Shown here in pieces: positions 16,177-20,383 of a stretch of 20,383 nt of DNA. Source of the DNA: JANXAZ01 sp964504655. Lineage in GTDB: Bacteria > Pseudomonadota > Alphaproteobacteria > Geminicoccales > Geminicoccaceae. Each line of letters starts with the position of its first letter. The first letter of the stretch is position 1. Both the position numbers and the translations under genes were made by a program. The stretch covers positions 1-20,383 of the forward strand of contig CAZDFD010000082.1 of NCBI GenBank assembly GCA_964504655.1. Reading direction: 5' to 3'. The notes below the pieces were generated by a model, which did not search any database, was not told the DNA's origin, and saw only the letters and a list, made by a program, of their open reading frames with translations.

Positions 16177-17346
16177 ATGCGATCGAGCCCTTGGGGCCGG
16201 CGCGTCGAGAGCGACGACCGGGCAGTCGGTGGCGTGCTCGTGAGCGCGCCGGCCGCGCGCACCTTCGCGTGCGAGCAGTGCGGTGCGGTGCTGGCGTTCG
16301 AGCCGGGCGCGCAGCAGCTCGCCTGCCGCTACTGCGGCCACGTCAACAGGATCGTCGAGCCGGGAACTGCGGTGGTCGAGAACGAGCTCGACCGAACCCT
16401 GGCCCGCCTGCCGCCGGAGCCGCCGGCGGCACCGGTCGAGCAACGTTGCCGGCAGTGCGGCTACGCCTTCAGCTTCCCGACCACGCGGCACGCCGGACCG
16501 TGCCCGTCCTGCGCCAGCCCGGTGGTGCAGGATCCGGCGGCGCTGCGGGCGATCGCCCCCGGCGCGGTGCTGCCCTTCGTGATCGGCGAGCCGGACGGGC
16601 GGCGGCTGGTGCGCGACTGGCTGCACAGCCTGTGGTTCGCGCCGTCGCGGCTGGCGCGCGAGGCGCGCAGCGGCGGGCGTCTCGAGGGGCTCTACGTGCC
16701 CCACTGGACCTTCGACGCCCGCAGCGCCAGCCGCTATGCGGGCCGGCGCGGCGACGTCTACTACGAGACCCGCATCGTCGAGCGGGTGGTGGACGGTCGG
16801 AGGGTCCGCCAGGCCGTCCAGGTTCCAAAGATCCGATGGACGCCCGTCCAGGGCCGGGTGACCCGCGACTTCGACGATCTCCTGGTGACGGCCGGGGCGG
16901 AGCTGCCGCGACACCTCGTGGAGCGGCTCGAGCCCTGGGACCTGCAGGGCCTCAAGGCGTATTCGCCGGACTATCTCTCGGGCTTCTCGGCCGAGCTCTA
17001 CGCCCTTCCCGTGACGGACGCGCACGAGCAGGCCCGGGCCATGATGCGCGCGCTGATCGAGCAGGACGTGCGCTTCGACATCGGCGGCGACCAGCAGGTG
17101 ATCGAGCGGCTCGACATCACGCTCTCGAACGAGACCTACAAGCTCGTGCTGCTGCCCGTCTGGGTCGCGGCCTTCAGGTTCCTCGGCAAGGACTATCGGG
17201 TGCTGGTCAACGGTCGGACCGGCGAGGTGCACGGTGAGCGGCCCTGGAGCCTGTTCAAGATCGCGTTGGCCGTGCTGGTGGGGCTCGTCGTCCTGGCCGG
17301 AGTGCTGCTGGCGTTGCAGGCGGGCCAGCCGCTCGGCCGGCTCTAG
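16177..17346 (+). CDS. Double zinc-ribbon protein with C-terminal TM helix (YdjG-like)
   Basis: The protein is 389 residues from the ATG at 16177. Two zinc ribbons are plain: CEQC (32,35) with CRYC (50,53), and CRQC (91,94) with CPSC (109,112). A conserved middle region follows (LEGLYVPHWTFDARSASRYA, VQVPKIRWTPVQGRV, SPDYLSGFSAELYALPV, LVLLPVWVAAFRF, NGRTGEVHGERPWS) and then one TM helix (about 361-383). This is the architecture of proteins often mislabelled 'replication factor Y / primosomal helicase'; no helicase motif exists. Related genes neighbour SPFH genes in the B. subtilis ydj locus. The GAGG before the ATG is too close (two bases), so GTG at 16234 or 16240 could be the real start; both keep all cysteines. 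The stop overlaps that of the opposing methyltransferase gene. Confidence 0.85.
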   Translation: MRSSPWGRRVESDDRAVGGVLVSAPAARTFACEQCGAVLAFEPGAQQLACRYCGHVNRIVEPGTAVVENELDRTLARLPPEPPAAPVEQRCRQCGYAFSFPTTRHAGPCPSCASPVVQDPAALRAIAPGAVLPFVIGEPDGRRLVRDWLHSLWFAPSRLAREARSGGRLEGLYVPHWTFDARSASRYAGRRGDVYYETRIVERVVDGRRVRQAVQVPKIRWTPVQGRVTRDFDDLLVTAGAELPRHLVERLEPWDLQGLKAYSPDYLSGFSAELYALPVTDAHEQARAMMRALIEQDVRFDIGGDQQVIERLDITLSNETYKLVLLPVWVAAFRFLGKDYRVLVNGRTGEVHGERPWSLFKIALAVLVGLVVLAGVLLALQAGQPLGRL

Positions 17347-18164
17347 GCCCTCGGTAGCGGCATCCGCCCCTCGAGCACGACTCGCCCGGCCAGGACCCGG
17401 CCGGCGGCGCCCAGAGCACGCAGGACCGCCCGATCGAGCCGGGCCACCGCATCCGAGGAGTCGGGCAGGAAGCGCTGCACCACGAGCAGGTACCAAGTGA
17501 GCCGGAGGCCCGGGAAGGCGTTCTCGATCCGGGCCAAGTCGCGCTCGTCGAGCTTGCGCTCGTCGGCGGTGATGTAGGGATCGCGGCCGCCGTAGATCAC
17601 CTTGGCGACCCATGGATAGAGCCATCGGGAGACCGGCCGGCTCTCCCGGATCCGCTGCAGGGCACGGTGCGTGTAGAGCTCGCTGCCGAGGATCCGGGCG
17701 CGCGGCTTGAGCAGCCGGCGAAGCTCGTCGAGCACAGCCGGGATGTCGGCATGATGCAGGATGTCCCTCAGGAGGACACCATCGAAGGTCGCGGCCGGCA
17801 ACGGCATGCGCTCGCACGGCGCCTCGATCGTCGCGAGCCGCTCGCGCGGAATGCCCGCGCGGCGGGCGCGAGTCTCGGTGATCTCGAGCGACTCCGGCGA
17901 GAGGTCGGTCGCCGTGACCTCGGCGCCCAGCAGCGCCAGGCGGATCGCGTCCTCACCGAAGCCGCAGCCCGGGACGAGCCACCGCGTGCCGACGAGGGGC
18001 TCGGCCGCGACCCGCGCCATTAGGTACCAGTAGGCGTTCCACGGCCGCTCGCCCAGGCGGTCGAGGACATCGGTGTCGACCGGCTGGTTCCGGAGCTGCG
18101 CGTGCCGCGCCGCGTGCTCGCGATGATAGTCGAGCTCGCGCTGCTGCCGCGCGGTCAGCTCCAT
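17343..18164 (-). CDS. Class I SAM-dependent methyltransferase
   Basis: This 273-residue protein has a Rossmann-type methyltransferase fold. Motif I is WLVPGCGFGEDAIRLALLGA followed by the acidic end of strand 2, VTATDLSPESLE; the motif IV region is FDGVLLRDILHHADIPAVLDELRRLLKP written across positions about 128-155. The C-terminal part is a hydrophobic and basic tail without a family I recognise. The N-terminal RQQRELDYHREHAARH is seen in small-molecule methyltransferases of uncertain substrate. The start is supported by a GGGGGAG just upstream. The stop shares a CTAG palindrome with the opposing zinc-ribbon gene. The substrate cannot be inferred from the neighbours. Confidence 0.85.
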   Translation of the reverse strand: MELTARQQRELDYHREHAARHAQLRNQPVDTDVLDRLGERPWNAYWYLMARVAAEPLVGTRWLVPGCGFGEDAIRLALLGAEVTATDLSPESLEITETRARRAGIPRERLATIEAPCERMPLPAATFDGVLLRDILHHADIPAVLDELRRLLKPRARILGSELYTHRALQRIRESRPVSRWLYPWVAKVIYGGRDPYITADERKLDERDLARIENAFPGLRLTWYLLVVQRFLPDSSDAVARLDRAVLRALGAAGRVLAGRVVLEGRMPLPRA

Positions 18165-18278
18165 GCTCCCCCCAACCCGGCCCCGCCTCTTTCGCCGGTG
18201 TCGAGGATGCGCCGCCGACGCTCGGCCGGCCAGATGTATTGTGGGCTCGGCGTACCGGGAAGCCGCGACCGCCCGAGC

Positions 18279-19190
18279 CTACGAGGCGAGCGAGTAGAGG
18301 TCGGCAGGTTCGGCCACGAGGTCCCAGGCGAGCCGTGCGCAGACCGCGAGGACCAGGAGCGCGAACAGCACGCGCAGCTGCTCGCCGCGCAGCGCGCTGC
18401 CCGCGCGCGCACCGAGCTGGGCGCCGACCACGCCGCCCACGATCATCAGGATCGCCAGGACGATGTCCACCGTCCGGTTGTTGTAGGCGTGCAGGAAGGT
18501 GGTGAGCGCGGTGACGAAGCTCACCTGGAGCAAGGAGGTCCCGACCACCACCCGGGTCGGCATGCCGATCAGGTAGATCATCGCCGGGATCATGACGAAG
18601 GCGCCACCGACGCCGAGCACGGCGGCGAGCACGCCCACGACCGCGCCGGCTGCGAGCGGCACCAGCGCGCTGATGTAGAGGCGCGATTCGGTGAAGCGGA
18701 TCTTGAGCGGCAGCCGATGCACCAGGAGATGGCGATGCGCGCGCTGCGGCGGGCGTGCCACCGGCCGGCGCTGGGCCAGGAGCGCGCGGCTGCTCTCGAC
18801 CAGCATGAGGCCGCCGACCACGGCCAGCAGCAGAACGAACCCGAGCCCGATCACCGTTTCGATCTGGCCGACGGCCGCCAGCCAACGGAACACCATCACG
18901 CCTCCGGCGGAGCCCAGAAAGCCACCGGCGGTGAGCACGAGGCCCATCTTGATGTCGACGGTGCCGCGCTTGAGGTGCGCGAGCACGCCCGAGACCGAGG
19001 AGGCGAGGACCTGCGGCGCAGCGGTGCCGACCGCCACGGCCGGAGGTATCCCGATGAAGATCAGGAGCGGAGTGATCAGGAAGCCACCACCGACCCCGAA
19101 GACACCCGACAGGAAGCCGACCGACCCGCCGAGGCCGAGCAGGATCAGCAGGTTGACGGAGAGCTCGGCGACCGGGAGGTAGATATCCAT
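18279..19190 (-). CDS. TauE/SafE family membrane transporter (probable sulfite/organosulfonate exporter)
   Basis: This 303-residue, roughly eight-TM inner-membrane protein belongs to the TauE/SafE (DUF81) family, which exports sulfite, sulfoacetate or related anions. The internal duplication of the family is visible: FLSGVFGVGGGFLITPLLIF with VAVGTAAPQVLASSVSG in the first half, and VLAAVLGVGGAFVMIPAMIY with VVVGTSLLQVSFVTALT in the second. The halves are joined by a basic loop (about residues 145-170, rich in Arg and His). The start is the ATG at 19190 (MDIYLPVAELSVNLL); the same frame continues far upstream but that part is antisense to the aminotransferase gene. The anion carried is unknown, as no taurine or sulfite genes are adjacent. 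Confidence 0.88.
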   Translation of the reverse strand: MDIYLPVAELSVNLLILLGLGGSVGFLSGVFGVGGGFLITPLLIFIGIPPAVAVGTAAPQVLASSVSGVLAHLKRGTVDIKMGLVLTAGGFLGSAGGVMVFRWLAAVGQIETVIGLGFVLLLAVVGGLMLVESSRALLAQRRPVARPPQRAHRHLLVHRLPLKIRFTESRLYISALVPLAAGAVVGVLAAVLGVGGAFVMIPAMIYLIGMPTRVVVGTSLLQVSFVTALTTFLHAYNNRTVDIVLAILMIVGGVVGAQLGARAGSALRGEQLRVLFALLVLAVCARLAWDLVAEPADLYSLAS

Positions 19191-19266
19191 CGAGCGGGCG
19201 GCCCCCGCCGGCAACCTGCGGCACTGACAAGCGCTGGCGCCGCGAGTGTCAAGCAGATGCTGGCTC

Positions 19267-19287
19267 CGCCCCGGCGATCCCGGGGCG
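19267..19287 (-). terminator. GC hairpin after the aminotransferase gene
   Basis: CGCCCCGG and CCGGGGCG form a perfect 8-bp stem with a 5-base loop, beginning about 15 bases beyond the aminotransferase stop. No U-tract follows, as is common in GC-rich genomes. It probably ends that transcript before the TauE gene. Confidence 0.5.
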
Positions 19288-19302
19288 AACGTGGCGTAGG
19301 GC

Positions 19303-20383
19303 TCACGCCCTTCCGGACAGCTCGAGGTCGCCCTCGCGGGCGAGCCTGCGGATGGCCTCGCGGAAAGCGTCCACGGTGTCGGCGAGGTCCTCGGGGCCGT
19401 GCGTCGCCGAGGCGAGCATGGCGAGCTGGCCGTTGACGTCCACGCCGCCGATGAGAAGGGCCAGCCGCATTCGCTGCGCCAACCGCGGCGGCCGCGCCTT
19501 GAGCTCGGCGAACGGCACGGTGCTCGGATCGAACGCCAGCGGATCGACCGGGCGCCTCTCGGGGTTGAGGAACAGATGGACCCCCGAGAAGCTGCCGTAC
19601 GCAGCCCACGGCACACCGGCCTCGGCCAGGACCTCGTTGATGCGCCTGCGCAGCGTCGCGGCCGTGGCGTTGGCCCGGGCGCTGGGCTCGCCCGTGGCGA
19701 TGAGCCCGAGTGCCGCGATCCCGGCGGCGGCCGAGACGGGATTGGCGTTGAAGGTCCCGGGGTGGCCGATCTTCTCCTCGCCGCGCTCGCGGGTTCGCAC
19801 GAAGTCGAGCGCCTCCAGAATGTCGGCACGACCGCCCACGGCACCTCCGGGCAGGCCGCCGGCCACGATCTTGGCGAGCGTCACGAGGTCCGGCCGCACG
19901 CCATAGACCGCCTGGGCGCCGCCCGGGGCGACCCGGAAGCCGGTCACCACCTCGTCGAAGATCAGCAGGGTACCGTGCCGCGCCGTGAGCTCGCGCAACG
20001 CCTGCGGGAAGCCGTCACGGGTCGGCACCATGCCGAACGAGGCTCCGGTCGGCTCGAGGATCACGGCCGCGATCTCGCGGTCGGTCTCGAGCACGGCCTC
20101 GACGGCGGCGAGGTCGTTCGGATCGCACAGGACGACGCTGTCGGCCACGCCGTCGAGCACGCCGCGGGTGGCGCTCCCGTCCATGTGGGTCTGCCAGCCC
20201 GAGGTCATGTGGTCGTGCCAGCCGTGGAAGTGGGTGCGGAAGCGGAGGATCTTCCGTCGTCCCGTGGCGGCTCGGGCGAGCCGGACCGCCATGAGCGTGG
20301 CCTCCGTCCCCGAGCTCGTGAAGCGGATCCGCTCGCAGGCCGGCATGAGCTCGCGGATGGCCTCGGCCCAGCGGATCTCGAGC
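19303..20383 (-). CDS. Class-III PLP aminotransferase of the glutamate-1-semialdehyde aminomutase type (5'-truncated by window)
   Basis: The frame is open to the window edge; about 360 C-terminal residues are seen of a usual 430-450. PLP-binding features: FTSSGTEATLMAVRLARAAT, HFHGWHDHM, AVILEPTGASFGMVP, LLIFDEVVTGFRVAPGG, and the Schiff-base lysine in LVTLAKIVAGGLPGGAVGG; then HPGTFNANPVSAAAG. HemL proper has GGGxPxGAxGG after the lysine and CYHGHAD before, so this is a relative whose substrate is probably another amino acid or amine. Alphaproteobacteria normally make aminolevulinate by ALA synthase, so a heme role would be unexpected. It runs in the same direction as the TauE gene, 112 bases upstream of it, with a hairpin between. 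Confidence 0.85.
   Translation of the reverse strand, partial: LEIRWAEAIRELMPACERIRFTSSGTEATLMAVRLARAATGRRKILRFRTHFHGWHDHMTSGWQTHMDGSATRGVLDGVADSVVLCDPNDLAAVEAVLETDREIAAVILEPTGASFGMVPTRDGFPQALRELTARHGTLLIFDEVVTGFRVAPGGAQAVYGVRPDLVTLAKIVAGGLPGGAVGGRADILEALDFVRTRERGEEKIGHPGTFNANPVSAAAGIAALGLIATGEPSARANATAATLRRRINEVLAEAGVPWAAYGSFSGVHLFLNPERRPVDPLAFDPSTVPFAELKARPPRLAQRMRLALLIGGVDVNGQLAMLASATHGPEDLADTVDAFREAIRRLAREGDLELSGRA

Noticed and set aside
16177..17346. Primosomal protein N' / helicase annotation for the zinc-ribbon protein
   Set aside because: Only the cysteine ribbons are shared; no Walker A or B or other helicase motif is present and the protein ends in a TM helix.
15517..17817. 766-codon minus-strand open frame opposite the SPFH, zinc-ribbon and methyltransferase region
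   Set aside because: It crosses two recognised plus-strand genes and a differently framed minus-strand methyltransferase; its composition is Arg/Pro/Ala-rich without motifs.
19191..19844. 218-residue N-terminal extension of the TauE-family protein
   Set aside because: It is antisense-frame sequence inside the aminotransferase gene; the membrane protein begins normally at the ATG at 19190.
19303..20383. Annotation as hemL (glutamate-1-semialdehyde aminomutase for heme synthesis)
   Set aside because: Motifs near the PLP lysine differ from HemL, and the presumed alphaproteobacterial host would use ALA synthase; only the fold family is supported.

Overview
The window is about 70% GC and densely coding, apart from a degraded stretch at roughly 5.8-7.8 kb and 9.2-10.7 kb. 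Gene content suggests a GC-rich proteobacterium, most likely an alphaproteobacterium of the Rhodospirillales type: a CUT1-type sugar/polyol ABC ATPase, a CHASE2 cyclase beside a FecR-domain protein, a type I secreted RTX protein, 8-oxoguanine deaminase and an IS5-family element. This assignment is inference; no rRNA or other marker gene is present.

Layout. (1) 1-893 (+): 3' part of a MalK/UgpC-type ATPase, cut by the window edge. (2) 918-5785: a divergent pair, a membrane CHASE2-adenylate/guanylate cyclase (-) and a large FecR-DUF4114-RTX protein (+) that looks like a type I secretion substrate. (3) 5786-7788: a gene graveyard. On the minus strand it holds pieces of a BMP-family (purine/nucleoside-type) ABC importer, with substrate-binding protein, permease 1 and permease 2 remnants in operon order and no ATPase, plus a locally AT-rich patch with a long imperfect palindrome and a possible MIT_C-like fragment. 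(4) 7789-9126 (-): an intact 8-oxoguanine deaminase-type amidohydrolase, the probable former partner of the dead importer. (5) 9211-10465 (-): the C-terminal remnant of a serine-recombinase-like gene, then an IS5-family transposase broken by frameshifts and an amber codon. (6) 10752-12575 (-): glmS. (7) 12725-17346 (+): a compact five-gene operon with a plausible promoter: a 38-aa single-TM peptide, an XpaC-family membrane protein, a TelA-family protein, an SPFH/band-7 protein fused to a C-terminal GYF_2 domain, and a double zinc-ribbon protein with a C-terminal TM helix. (8) 17343-20383 (-): a SAM methyltransferase, a TauE/SafE-type anion exporter and a class-III aminotransferase of the glutamate-1-semialdehyde aminomutase fold, cut by the window edge.

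How the genes work together. The strongest system is the XpaC-TelA-SPFH-zinc-ribbon operon. The families are known from toxic-anion and envelope-stress loci (B. subtilis xpaC-yaaN and the ydj genes), but here they are one co-oriented, partly overlapping unit with a tiny membrane peptide at its head and a GYF_2 domain on the SPFH protein. The second system is the CHASE2-cyclase / FecR-RTX pair, a plausible link between cyclic-nucleotide signalling and an exported protein. The third story is decay: the deaminase is intact while its importer has been deleted and frameshifted, next to mobile-element debris.
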